DNA from: Protula sp. h YS-2021
Taxonomy: Eukaryota > Annelida > Polychaeta > Sabellida > Serpulidae
Reading direction: 5' to 3'
NCBI GenBank assembly: GCA_949752745.1
Contig: OX457025.1
Location: 99,869,587-99,933,586, forward strand
DNA: 64,000 nucleotides
In this document: positions 9,844 to 20,520 of the stretch, in pieces
How positions within the stretch are numbered: the first letter of the stretch is position 1
How the letters are laid out: each line of letters opens with the position of its first letter
Notes under the pieces: generated by a model
The model's database searches: none
The model's input: only the letters and a program-made list of their open reading frames with translations
What the model was told of the DNA's origin: nothing
Made by a program: the position numbers and the translations under genes

Positions 9844-10342
9844 TTATACACATCCATTTTCTGAAACATGAGATCCACTGACGTCCCTTGCTTCTTCAGC
9901 ATTTGCCAATCTTTTAATGACAACAAAATTCCCTTCTTGTAACCTCCCAGATGTATGATTCGTATTATATTCACGAATGTTAGCCATCACTTTTTGCTGA
10001 TATTTCGCGAGTTTAATATATATTTCTCCATTAATGTTTATCATAACCGGTAAATCGTCTACACTCATCTTCTTCATGAACTTTGTAGTGGCAGCTTTAC
10101 GTTCCGGTTCTCGCTTCATTTTAGGCTCTGTCTTAATGTTTTGCTTTTTACAAGGCGACGTCGTAGCTGGTAACTCAACTCTTTTTATCTTTCTAAGATG
10201 CGGTCGCTTTTGACGCTGCTGCATTGGTAGTGACTTCACCTCAGACTTTGCCATGGGCATTGCCTTAGACTTAGGTATTGTCTCAGACTTTTCTGCAGGC
10301 ATTGCCATAGATGGTAGTTGTTGTTCACTCACTGCGGACATG
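9844..10342 (-). pseudogene. PC4-like gene, right arm, frameshifted
   Basis: It starts MSAVSEQQLPSMAMPA at 10341 on the minus strand and keeps the N-terminal frame that the left copy has lost. The PC4 region is intact up to IREYNTNHTSGRL. About 8 bases are then missing relative to the left copy near 9945, throwing the KKGILL strand and leucine helix into another frame (visible from 9940 down to 9840). The two copies are otherwise very close, differing at about a dozen residues. Each copy is broken at a different place, so neither encodes the full ancestral protein. Confidence 0.7.
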
Positions 10343-10479
10343 TTCACTCTTCAGTATCTTGATACAGAATGTGTGTCAGGTCTGAGGGCGGGTGCCATTT
10401 ATGCTCTATAGGGAGGCTGGGCACACTATGTCTTAATATGTTTAGAATAACTTTACCACAAGTGACTTTGTGGCCAATT

Positions 10480-10580
10480 GTAAGATTTCAAACATATGTT
10501 GCATTTATACATCCTTTCGGTTCAACATATACCTTTCAAATGATGAGAAAGTCTTTAAACATAGCTTTATATACAACAAA
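10480..10580 (-). promoter_or_regulatory. TATA box and zinc-finger leader remnant, right arm
   Basis: On the minus strand a TATATAAAGC-type box (about 10572) leads to an ATG at 10515 and MYKCNICLKSYNWPQSHLW before a stop. Here both cysteines of the CxxC pair are kept, unlike in the central gene and the left arm. This is the best-preserved first finger of the three copies. Confidence 0.55.
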
Positions 10581-10850
10581 TTGTTGAGTAACATGTTGGC
10601 CATGTTCAACAACATGTTGAACAAAGTGAACATGGTGTTCAACATTTTGAACATAGTGAACATGTTGGGCTTGTTTAACAACATGTTGAACATGTTCAAC
10701 AACATGTTGGGCTTGTTTAACAACATGTTGAACAACCTGTTGAACAACATATTGAACATGTTCAACTTGCTGAACAACACGTTGAACAACATTTTGAACA
10801 TGTTGCAATTGTTGAACAACATGTTCAACATGTTGAACAATACCATGACG
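10575..10850. repeat. Array of AACATGTT palindromes, right arm
   Basis: Longer mirror of the left-arm array, made of GTTGAACATGTTCAAC-like units with GGGCTTGTTTAACAACATG interspersed. Chance open frames rich in Asn, Met and Val appear on both strands and should not be taken as genes. Confidence 0.75.
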
Positions 10851-11104
10851 TAATATGTTCCAAAAATAATTCGAACACGTCTTTTGAATGGGCTTGCCAT
10901 TCGAACACATGTTTGAATGGACTTGCCATTCGAACACATATTTGAATGGACGCGGTCTTCCTACATAACTAACCAAAGAAAAAAATATGTAACAAATAAA
11001 CATGCATAACAAAGAATTTCACTTACCTCACATTTTCACTTTGCATTTTCCAGCAACCAAGTGACAGAATCGTCTGAAACGTGTAAATATGCAAAAATCT
11101 CAAA

Positions 11105-11575
11105 CTTTCTTGCGTACCATGGCATAATATGCTTTCAAAAACTACATTTTGGTAAAGTTGGTTTAGAGCCCTTATTTATCCACTACTATGGTCTATCAGC
11201 GTTTGAATAAATAGCATGGTACAATGCCAAATCTAGTTTATACATAGCATGTTTTCAAAATTAAATTTATTAAAGTTGGTTTGGAACAATCATTTTCCTA
11301 CTACTATGACTTCAGAGTGTTCGAAAAGATAGCATGGTAAAATGCTAAAACCTATTTTATGCATATTATGTTTTCAAAAACTAAATTTATTAAAGTTGTT
11401 GTAGAACCATCATTTTCCCACTATGATGACTTCAGAGTGTTCGAATAGATAGCATGGTAAAATGCCAAACTTATTTTATGCATAATATGTTTTCAAAAAC
11501 TAAATTTGTGAAAGTTGCTTTAGAACCATCATTTTCTCACTACTATAGCATAACACCTAACATTAGACTTAGCGT
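11105..11575. repeat. ~120-bp tandem repeat, right arm (about 4 copies)
   Basis: Inverse copies of the left-arm unit (ACTATGACTTCAGAGTGTTCGAA, AGCATGGTAAAATGC, TTTTCAAAAACTAAATTT). The copy number differs between arms, as is usual for unstable tandem repeats. Confidence 0.75.
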
Positions 11576-11611
11576 GGAAAAATCTCATTCCTTCTCAAAA
11601 GAAAAATTGCG

Positions 11612-11700
11612 CCACCCATAGGTGCTCTCGAACCACCAACCTTGAGACTATGAGCCCGACTATGAGTTCTATGCTGTGCAGACTGCGCCATACAGGACTC
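11612..11700 (-). repeat. tRNA-like SINE unit, right arm, copy 2
   Basis: Reverse complement shows TGGCGCAGTCTGCACAGC, the same duplicated ACTCATAGTCGGGCTCATAGTC segment as the left arm, and GGTTCGAGAGC as a changed B box. Confidence 0.6.
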
Positions 11701-11769
11701 AAGCAGAATGTTCGGGAAAACATTCCATATAAGGTCATAATGCACACATTCATACATAGTAGGGTTATG

Positions 11770-11847
11770 CCGCCCATAGGTGGGCTCGAACCACCAAGCT
11801 TCCGACCAGGGGTCCTATGCTCTACCGACTGAGCCATACAGGACTTA
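11770..11847 (-). repeat. tRNA-like SINE unit, right arm, copy 1
   Basis: Reverse complement shows A box TGGCTCAGTCGGTAGAGC and an intact B box GGTTCGAGCCC. The anticodon region has changed to GACCCCTGGTC. It is better preserved in its B box than the left copy. Confidence 0.65.
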
Positions 11848-11879
11848 ACCAGAATGGTCTTGAAAACATTCCATATAAG

Positions 11880-11995
11880 GTCATAACGCACACATTCATA
11901 ACGCACATATTCATAGCGCACTCATTCATAACGTACTCATTCATAACGTACTCATTCATAACGTACTCATTCATAACACATTCATTCATATATGG
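11880..11995 (-). repeat. 15-bp minisatellite (right arm)
   Basis: Inverse copies of the left-arm unit (CATTCATAACGTACT). There are about seven units, four of them nearly identical. Confidence 0.85.
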
Positions 11996-12019
11996 TCTTG
12001 GGTTAGGGTTATGCCGCCT

Positions 12020-12160
12020 AGGGGAGTCTGACGTCATCATGACGTAATTATGACGTCATCATGACGGGTGCGCGCTTAGCCCTATTAATAACCATCTGGT
12101 CCAGAATTCCCATGGAGATTCTGGAACACTTTTGTGACGTCATTATGACGTCACGGGTGG
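12020..12160. promoter_or_regulatory. Cluster of TGACGTCA palindromes at and beyond the right end
   Basis: TGACGTCA or close variants occur about five times between 12029 and 12155, inside the arm end and just outside it. Such sites bind CREB/ATF-type bZIP factors in animals. Whether they act here is not shown. Confidence 0.4.
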
Positions 12161-12715
12161 GACAGAATCCAAGTTCTCCCCTACTCTTATAAGTTGGGCT
12201 GACATTTATAATCAAAGGTTGTGGTACTGAAGGTCGTGGCTAGGGATCGCAGCTAGTGATATCGCTACTTACATAGTTTTCTACCTTTCTATTTAATGCA
12301 TAGCTCCATCTCTGCTGGATCAGATAGGAATCATACAAAACACGTCGAATCAAGAGTAATGTTGGATTAAAATAGAAACAGCAATTACTGTGGCGAATAT
12401 GCAAAACTTAGATATCAAGTGGTTGGACAGTTACAAAGTCCTTATATAAAAGTCCTCCATGATTACTTAAATCGATTTAAAGCCTGCAAATATGCGTACA
12501 CATGCACACGTCTCTTATACTAATGAGAGCTTGGCATGTCACAAATTTGAACCGTCGATTTATTTGCACTTTATTGCACTGCAAAGTGATATTAATGTTT
12601 TTCTATCAGGTGAATAGCAAACACTTCGGTAAATTATATGGTGTTTGCAAAATGTTCAAAATTGGCTGTGATCCTCGTAGCGCCATTAATGTGAAGTTTT
12701 AAAGACGCTTTCAGC

Positions 12716-15700
12716 ATGGAGACATTTGATGATATTTACAACAAAATTAAGCCACTGGGTAAATTTCAATGGATGATCATTTTATGGACAGCAGTACTTT
12801 TTTATATTGTTGGATTTGGTAATGTAATTATGGTGTTTGTGGCCGCACATCAAGGCCACTGGTGCAATGTTAACAGGTTATCTTCGCTTCCTCTTCATAT
12901 ACAAAAGCAAATTGCAATTCCGTATATTGAAGACACTAATTCCTATTCACAATGCAAATTCTACGATCTACCATACAACAACATGACGGAAGAACAGCTT
13001 TTGAACTGGACTAACCGATCGCATTATAGCATAGACACTGTTAGATGTAATTCTTGGAGATTTGACCAAACCGTATTTCAACAGACAATTAGTTCAAAGT
13101 ATAAACTCGTTTGTGACAACGCTCATTTGGTGCAATTGACATTTGCTGTTGGGAGGTACTTTGGTGAAATCACAGGCGTGATTAACGCTCTGATGATCGA
13201 TAGCTTTGGAAGACGTCCTTCAATAGTATTTGGGTCTTTTCTTTTGGCTTTAACGTATTTTGGAATGGCATTTTCACCAGTGTACCCTATGTTTCTGCTT
13301 TGCTACGCTGCCCTATGCGGTCTTTTAGGTAAATACGCATATAATTTATTAGCAATTTTCTAAAAGGTCTGATTTGGTGTAGGACAATAATCCTCGAAGG
13401 AATTTCACAAGTCAGCCATTTCCTCCCACGCATTTAGTACAGTCACCCTGCCTAGGGATTTCGTGTTTTCGTGTTTATTTGCAATTCACCCCCAACCCGA
13501 ATAATAGCAAATGAATAGCAACATTATTATGTAACACTTTTTAGAGTTCAAGAGAACACATTTCCAAGAGTATTTAGGAAACTATTAAATTCTAAGCATC
13601 ATTTTTGACACGTAAAATTTTATGTATTTTAAAAGTTTATATTTTTATAACTTTATATAATAGAATAAAAAGTAGAAACAGCATTCTCCGTAATCTCGGT
13701 CAATATTAAATATGGTAAATTGACATTTCGGAGAAATATTACCATTATATCCGGAAGAAAACAGTCCTAGCAACTTTCATAAATTTTTTCAATTGCAATC
13801 CAGTTTACATATTCTGCACTGAACTCACACATTGTAGTTTACACATTTAATAAAAATTTTGATATTAAAATATAATTTTCATATCACGAATTCATTGTCG
13901 ATATTTAGAACTTTTTTTAGAAATGTATAATGAAATACAATTGTGTATATGTTTTCACAAAAATTAAAAATGTATGCAAAATTTTGAGTTAGGGTATCTG
14001 GAAATTGAAATTTTGGTAAAATTTATTGTTTTCTTTATTTTAATTTTTATTCGCAAACGTTTTATTTTTCATTTCAAAAATTCAGCACGGTGCCTTGATA
14101 TTTTAAATTTCAGTAGTTAATTTCTTATTTTACATATAATATTAACCATAGATTTGTTTAGTACAAAGATTTAATGGACAAGTGGATTTAAGGGCGGTGG
14201 TTGTCTATCTAAGTTATATAATTTTGGTTATTTGTGTTTATGATGTGTGTTCGTACATGCAAGGCTCATCATCATCATAGAAAACTATAACTGCATTTAT
14301 AATTGCAATTGTATTTTGCGCAAAATCTATGCTTGCCTTTTTCACTTTCGCAAACCCGCCACCCTTCCTAGTAAAAAGTTACCCAAACTCAGTCTTTACT
14401 CTTAATCGGTTCAAGCAAGCTCGCTTAAAGTTGTCTGAAATTGACTCTGTTGGTGTTTTGGAACCTCTTAACTGTTTTTATTTGTTTTGATTTCGTAAAA
14501 AAATATTCCAGTACAACAAAAAGTACATACATCCGTATGCTTGTTTATCTGTATGTAGTTGTTACTGATAAAGTTACTTTCTAAGTATGGCTTGATATTG
14601 TTTAATTGTTCTGTGAAGTTCTTAACAACTTACGTTTTTTACATCAAAATAAAGTAAATAATAACTTTAAAATGTACGTTGGTTATCAATAATTTCAAAA
14701 TCGATTATTTAAAATTGAGTAGTTTAAAATGCTACTTTTAAATAAAAATATATGTTTAATAATCATATTTAACTTCTTCGAATTACTATTGAATTATTGA
14801 TAGCAATTATTTATTTATTTGTGATATTTAAAAGTTAATACTAAGGTATTTGAATGGTCTCAAGAGTTATTTTCCTAGTTAGAAAAAATAGAACGATAGA
14901 ATTACTCATTGATAAAGGTGCATTTGTAAATGTGGACCTTGTGAAACTAGGGCCAAAAGTTGTGAATTGATAGCAGAACCAGGATCCAATCGTATTTTTA
15001 AAATCTAATTTTCAAAACCATGCACATTTTGTTTACCAGATTGAAACTATATGACTTGCATTTTATGACAAAATACAAGATTAAATAAATGGAGGGTTAC
15101 TTATTCATTCTTTCAGAAATGACAAGTGAGAGTTCGTTTGAGTTGTTGTTTGAATTGATGTCTCAGCATCAGCGCCATCTGGTTACTGGGTTCATATGGA
15201 CAGCATGGGTAGCTGGATTTCTTACCACGTGCGCTATATCTTATCTCACACGGGATCATCAAACGCTATTAATGATCTTAGGGATCTTTTCTCTCGTTGC
15301 TTGTGCGTCATTTTATATCGTTCCCGAATCACCACGATGGCTTTTATCGAAAGGGCACATCAAGCGATCTGAAGAGATATTGGCAAAAATAGCAAAAATT
15401 AACAAAGACAAACTTCCGGAAAATCTGACTGATCGATTAACCAATGTTTTTAATGGATTACAGAAAGAAAACAAGACAGTCGTATTTAAATTGCTAAAGG
15501 AGTATTTTAAATCACCAAAAATGATAAAATATTTTACGTTAAGTTCCCTTGTTCTTTTGGCTGCACGGCTGCTTTATTTCGGCCAGATGTATAACGCCGG
15601 AAGCCTCTATGGAAACGTCTTTGTCAATTCGGCTCTTCTGTCATTTGTAGAAATACCAGCTTTTTTATTAGGAATGCCAATTTTGAAATATTTTGGCAGG

Positions 15701-16637
15701 CGACGCAGCACTGTGTGGCCTATAGTTATGGCCAGTGTATTCAACTTTGCATGTATACCAATTGTGTTGATGGACCGTCCATTGACTTGGATGATATTGC
15801 TGTTCACTATGATCAGTAGATTTTTCACATGTATCTCATTTTCTGGCATATTTACCAGCCGAGTTGAATTAATACCAACGCCACTCCGAAGTACTGTTGT
15901 CTGTCTAAGTAATCTGGTCAGCAGTTTCGCATATTTTGCCGTACCATACATGGGGAAATCTTTGCTAAAGGTTGGTATTTTTGGTTGTTTTGTTGGCGGC
16001 CTTGGATCTCAGTCCCGCCGATGGTGGAGGTAATTTTCAATAATTCGTAGCTCACTGCTTCTCAAAGAACAAACAATAGCCAATTTGTGTTTATTTCTAG
16101 CACGTCATATGTGTGTTATTGTTAAATATAATGGCTTTGGGAGTTATTAATAAAATTTACTTACATGGGCTCTCTTCATGACGTTAGACTTTCATGGGAT
16201 TCGTCAGTGATTTTTAAGCACATCGTATCTGAAATTGCTGCTCACTAATGTTTATATTAAATTATTTTCTGTATAAATTCTTCCTTTTTTAAAGAAAAGT
16301 AAACGTTGACCCATTTTCTAAAAGATCTGTGCATAAGATAAAACAACATTATTGAGGGGTGATGGTAAGCATTGTTATTCATGTGTGTTTTCTTCAGATT
16401 TGGATTGCCCTTCCCCCAATACTATATGGCACGATCACTCTGGTGTTTGGTTCCTTGCAATTTCTTCTCCCCGAGACCGCCGATGTATCTCTACCAGATG
16501 ACAAGAAGAGGGCGGAAGAAATAGATTCTGTTTCAAGAAAACAAGATGATATCGGACAAGCAATAGTTTTGAACGAAACAACAATTGTAACTGAACACTG
16601 TGGAATGTTACGTGCAGGCGATGCAACAGAACTTTGA
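12716..16637 (+). CDS. SLC22-family (organic cation/anion-type) transporter, 3 exons
   Basis: Exons 12716-13328, 15117-15970 and 16398-16637 join in phase (1, then 0) with GT-AG borders to 568 residues, the usual SLC22 length. Exon 1 starts METFDDIYNKIKPLGKFQW, the family's N-terminus. TM1 and a large extracellular loop follow, with NMT and NRS sequons and several cysteines, then the MFS motif DSFGRRPSIVFGS. Exon 2 carries the hallmark PESPRWLLSKG, a cytosolic helix, TM7-11 with FGRRRSTVW, and IPTPLRSTVV. Exon 3 gives the last membrane segment, LPETADVSLPDD and a charged tail. It is a plasma-membrane facilitator of organic ions. The substrate cannot be told. Introns are AT-rich, and intron 1 (13329-15116) holds nothing recognisable. 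Confidence 0.88.
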
Positions 16638-17020
16638 AAACAAGTAGATAAATATCATTAATTCTCATGTGTTGGTTTATATTACTTATTACTTAATTTT
16701 CAATGATCTAATGATACCAAACATTTTTTAAACTATTTAGAATTTATAAGTAAAATGTTACTGCAAATATTAAATGAGTTTTTTTTCACTAAAACTCTTT
16801 TAGAACAAATAACTAAAAATGCAAACATACGCATCGGAGACGTAAAGGTCTAAACCAAACTCGAAAAAGCAGTAACGTTAAGAAAATTAGACACAAAATA
16901 CTATTTTGAACACATGTACTAAAGATATTACGCAATTGAGAAACAGATGTATAAAATGTCCGAACTCCTAGAAGTAGCTTTCATTTTTACACGGAAGTTA
17001 AGTGCCTCGGAAATGTACAT
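16638..17020. other. AT-rich DNA after the SLC22 gene
   Basis: The 3' untranslated region presumably starts here. No canonical AATAAA was found close to the stop codon and nothing else is recognised. Confidence 0.4.
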
Positions 17021-17039
17021 TCTCCATCCTGAAAGGTCA

Positions 17040-17240
17040 CTTCCGGCATTGTGGCGCCAGTGTGGTAAAAGCGGGAACTCGTTACCGAGGAACTCCTTGC
17101 CGAGGAACTGTGCCGCACAGCACCGGTCCGTTTCTAATATTTTGCACATGTCTAAATTATTTAGAAAGGCTGTTGTTAAAAGCATGCTCGAGCATTTGAA
17201 GAAGAGGATCATTCATGAACGTTTCTTATTGGCATACGAA
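17040..17240 (+). mobile_element. Short CR1/L2-like LINE reverse-transcriptase fragment
   Basis: Around 17120-17210 the plus strand reads VSNILHMSKLFRKAVVKSML, close to the RPVSN..HMSKI segment of the LINE at 21-24 kb. The fragment is about 200 bases long, lies on the opposite strand, and has lost both ends. Confidence 0.5.
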
Positions 17241-17249
17241 GACAGCGCT

Positions 17250-18140
17250 GATAAGGATGTTCGAGGATTTATTTCGCTCATTTTTTACAAATGTGACATT
17301 CTCCTCATAATCTTCAATCTGTCTGCAGGATTCAACCTCATAGGCTACTACTGAAGCAAGTGTCGGATTTTCGTCCATTTCATTGCAATTGCAAATGATT
17401 GCAAATACCGAAGAGGTGAATATCGTGGGAAATTTTACAATTTCACTGCAGTTTAGTGAGCTTGTAAAAAGCGAACTGTTTACAGGCGTACTCACGGGTC
17501 AAATAACTTCCTGTCCGTTTGAAATACTATCCACGTTCCAGCGAAGTATTTTCTTCTTTTGACAAAACAACAGAGAAACAACAAAAGAGACACGTACACA
17601 AAAGGGCCAAAAAGAAATAAAAATCACACACGTTGACGCAAAATTAATCAGTTGAGAGAATCACGCACGTCTGCTACATTAATTGACGTTTTGCATGTCA
17701 CATGGCATGTGGTTTTAAAGGTTCTTCAATTGGAATGTTCTTTATAAAACGGAATCTGTTTACTGTAACTGAAAATAATATAAGATTTCTCGTTTATTAT
17801 GTGAAAAGCGGTTAAATAATTATTCAGATTACTAAGCATCAACCAGTTAAGCAATTTCTATTAGCGTTTTTTTCATAATTTAGTTGATATTTGTTGATTC
17901 TTGTACCTAAATTAGATTTTATTACGGAGATGTCTAACTTTGACCAGTGGTTATTTTATGCACATTAAAAAAATAATTGACAACTGCGAAAAAATGACAT
18001 GTTTACTTTTTAAAATTACGCATAAAATGCTATTTAGCACGTTTAAGAAACGACACAGCTCCAATGTAGCAATTGAGGTAAGATCTAACACTAATAGCAA
18101 GTGTGGTTTGATGATTTTCGCTGTAAAATAATATTAACAA
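17250..18140. other. Intergenic DNA, nothing recognised
   Basis: AT-rich with short unrelated frames only. Confidence 0.4.
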
Positions 18141-18159
18141 AATCAAAAATAACCATTGA

Positions 18160-19179
18160 CTGTTATTTCTAACACGTCATATGTATGCTATAGCTGTATG
18201 CAGTCGTTTTACAGGTTATTGATATAATGCATGTGCTCTTTTCGTGAGCTCTCTTTGCAACAAAGTTATTTGGCTTAAAATTATATCTGTACAGCACGAG
18301 TTTCTCTAATCCAGTTACCGTGTAATTGACCATAATAGTGTTTAGGTGCCATCTCTTGTTGGACTAAATTGGATGTTTATATGGTATTTTAAACTTAAGC
18401 CTTTTATAATTCCTTTCATTTTTCAGAACGCATTTCTATCTTGTAAAAGTCAAAGAATTAACAAAGTCGTGACTAAGAAAAATTGTAAACGAGCTTGCGT
18501 GCAATTTTACTTTATGGCAAAATTGCTCTTAGCTCTGAAACATATTTAAGGCGGCGTCTGCCCGAAGTGATCAGATTCGGTTTTGGAACGCTTTTAGAAA
18601 CTTTGTGAAACTTTTACCTGGACTTTAACCAAATAAATAAATTAACGCGAAGTACTAAAAGTTGTTTAATTACAACACCACTATACGACCTTATTATATC
18701 TTCAACGTGTTGAACTTTCATGGGACTAGTCGGTCTATTATAATTTTTCAACACATCATAGCTACATGTTATTACTCACTCTTGTTTACAACTTACTTAC
18801 ACTACTAAACATAAGCAGTACATGTCTTGTAATTATTTGTGTTGCAACTCACATAAGGTTGTAATTAGTATTTTTTGTACATATTCTTCCTTCTTGGGTA
18901 AAATGTCCAAGTCCGCCAGTTTTCACAAGGCTGATGCATAAAATGCACAAATTATAGGATCTGTTAAGGATTGCTATTTATATATTTTTTCTTCAGGTTT
19001 GGATTGCACTTAAATCCATAATATATGGCATGATCATCTTAGTATTTGAAGGTTTGCAATTTCTTCTCCCTGAGACAGCCGATGTATCGCTTTCTCAGGT
19101 TACAAGAAGAGAGAGATTGTTGACTAATACCAGAAAAGATATTCGAATCAAACTTCTTTCTAAGCGAATGGACCATTGA
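18160..19179 (+). CDS. Duplicated intron-2 end and last exon of the SLC22 gene
   Basis: After TTTTTTCTTCAG the segment 18997-19179 encodes 60 residues, VWIALKSIIYGMIILVFEGL through LPETADVS, then a shorter basic tail and a stop. It aligns with exon 3 (16398-16637) and keeps the same acceptor and phase 0. Flanking intron words (AACACGTCATATGT at 18171, CTTTCATGGGA at 18717) also match intron 2 (16100-16210), so a ~0.5-1 kb piece was duplicated. It could serve as an alternative terminal exon spliced from exon 2, or it may be an unused copy. It has no internal stops and has diverged in sequence. Confidence 0.6.
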
Positions 19180-19901
19180 CCGATGACGTATGACCAACAA
19201 GTTCAAACGCCACTTCCCGGTTCCCAACCACATCGTCAAGCGTTTGAGAAAGAATGAAGTTTTGTTTTTTTCCCAGCCTTTGTTATTATTTCTTTTGTGT
19301 TTCATTTGTTAGTTGAATACTTTTAGAATGGATTTGTATAATTGTTGTACAATTTTCGAGTCGAGTCCTTTTCTTTTGAGTTTAATCACTTTGTACTTTG
19401 GTCATGTTCAGTGCATTTTCTTTGCACATTGATTGACCTTTCGATCTGGAGATAACTTTACGTTTATCACCCTCTCCACTCATCTTCTAATTTTTCTTGC
19501 CTGCATATGTCTTGGTCATTTGACTAAGTACCAACTCCTTCATTTTTTCAGTGCCTGTGCCGGAGGTGGCAGGTAGCAAGCTTTGAAGAAAGAACACATT
19601 AATACTACGGCCTTACCTAGACTTGAACCAGACTCAAGTACAGCGAGTAAGACGTAAGTCCAAGCTTGAAGCCATATCCTCTGAGACTGTAGCAACGGTG
19701 AAAAGGTGACAAAATAGCAAGACAGGAGGTATTCTCTTGGGCAGATTGTTGCGCTGGGGGAGACGTGTCCGTTTTTTACTATTAGTGAAAACAGACTTTC
19801 TAGTTTTACTTTGAAATGCATTGTCATTTTAGCCAGCACATATTCATTATTCAGCCAGTTATTTAACACCAGAAGAATCCTTATAAATTTAACCCTTTTA
19901 T

Positions 19902-20072
19902 TTGGAGAGATTTTGCAATTTGTTTGCCAAACAGGCTGTCTTCCACTGTCATATATACCTCATTGTCATAGATTACTCTCAGTTAATACCGACCCCACCC
20001 AATTGTTTGAGCAATCGTGCCAAAAGCTTGGTGTTCTTTGCCGCGGCTTTTATTGGTACATCGTTACTTGAG
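19902..20072 (+). pseudogene. Decayed exon-2 end of another SLC22 paralogue
   Basis: The frame reads IYLIVIDYSQLIPTPPNCLSN and ends AAAFIGTSLLE directly before GTAACT. This matches the TM10-11 region of SLC22 proteins (FAVIY..E.IPTP.R, then PFIGTSLL) and stops at the same phase-0 intron position as exon 2 of the gene upstream. The rest of the paralogue was not found, so a tandem copy has mostly been lost. Confidence 0.5.
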
Positions 20073-20203
20073 GTAACTAGGGCTAAATTTGAATTTTAGC
20101 AATTCTGTTTCTTTGTTTTTAATTTTATCCTACTCACTGAGCATAATTTTTTTTTTAAAATGTTTCCCCAAAGGTTTTTTTATTAATTTATTAATTCATT
20201 CAT

Positions 20204-20400
20204 TTGTTGGTCGTTTATGCTGGTTGTATGTAGTTGTTAAACGTTTTTGGTTATTGGATGTGGGTTATTGGTGTCCTGACTGAAAGTTGCTACACTTGAA
20301 CATTTTTAGCTGCTAAATGTTGTTTGTAGTTTGTTTACTGTAAAATGAAGGCTATATTGTTGCATGTTGCCTTATGTGCATGCTCGTAGTAGCTTGTGCA
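20204..20400. repeat. Dispersed repeat, copy B (related copy at 5725-5935)
   Basis: Aligns in order with 5725-5935 (TTGGTCG-TTTATG, TATGTAGTT, TTATTGG, TGTTGCATG). Here it is followed within 50 bases by a tRNA-like stretch. Confidence 0.4.
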
Positions 20401-20444
20401 TTGCAGGTTGTAGGTTGTTATTATAATTTGTCCGTTGAACTTAT

Positions 20445-20520
20445 GGACCAGTGTGGTCGAGTGGTTAGAATCTCCCTTATAGCCACAAGCATTAGTGTTG
20501 AAGGGTGTGGTGCTTATATA
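20445..20520 (+). repeat. Weak tRNA-Leu/Ser-like sequence
   Basis: GTGTGGTCGAGTGGTTAGAA resembles the A-box arm of class II tRNAs (GGCCGAGTGGTTA). A clear B box is missing, so it is at most a decayed tRNA-derived repeat. Confidence 0.3.

Larger units (their letters stand above)
6130..12073. mobile_element. 5.9-kb foldback element with long inverted arms, PC4-like and zinc-finger genes
   Basis: The left arm (about 6130-8458, plus) and right arm (about 9842-12073, reverse complement) carry the same parts in mirror order: a GCGCG..CCCGTCAT end with TGACGTCA sites, ACTCCCCTAGGCG, a 15-bp minisatellite, two tRNA-like units, a ~120-bp tandem repeat, three ~25-bp TTCGAATGGCAAG repeats, palindrome arrays, TATA boxes and a PC4-like gene. 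The left arm has an extra ~250 bp (6451-6720). The central ~1.4 kb is unique and holds a convergent zinc-finger gene. No transposase, integrase or polymerase is visible, so it would have to be non-autonomous or a viral or transposon remnant. Exact ends and target-site duplication are unresolved. Confidence 0.75.
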
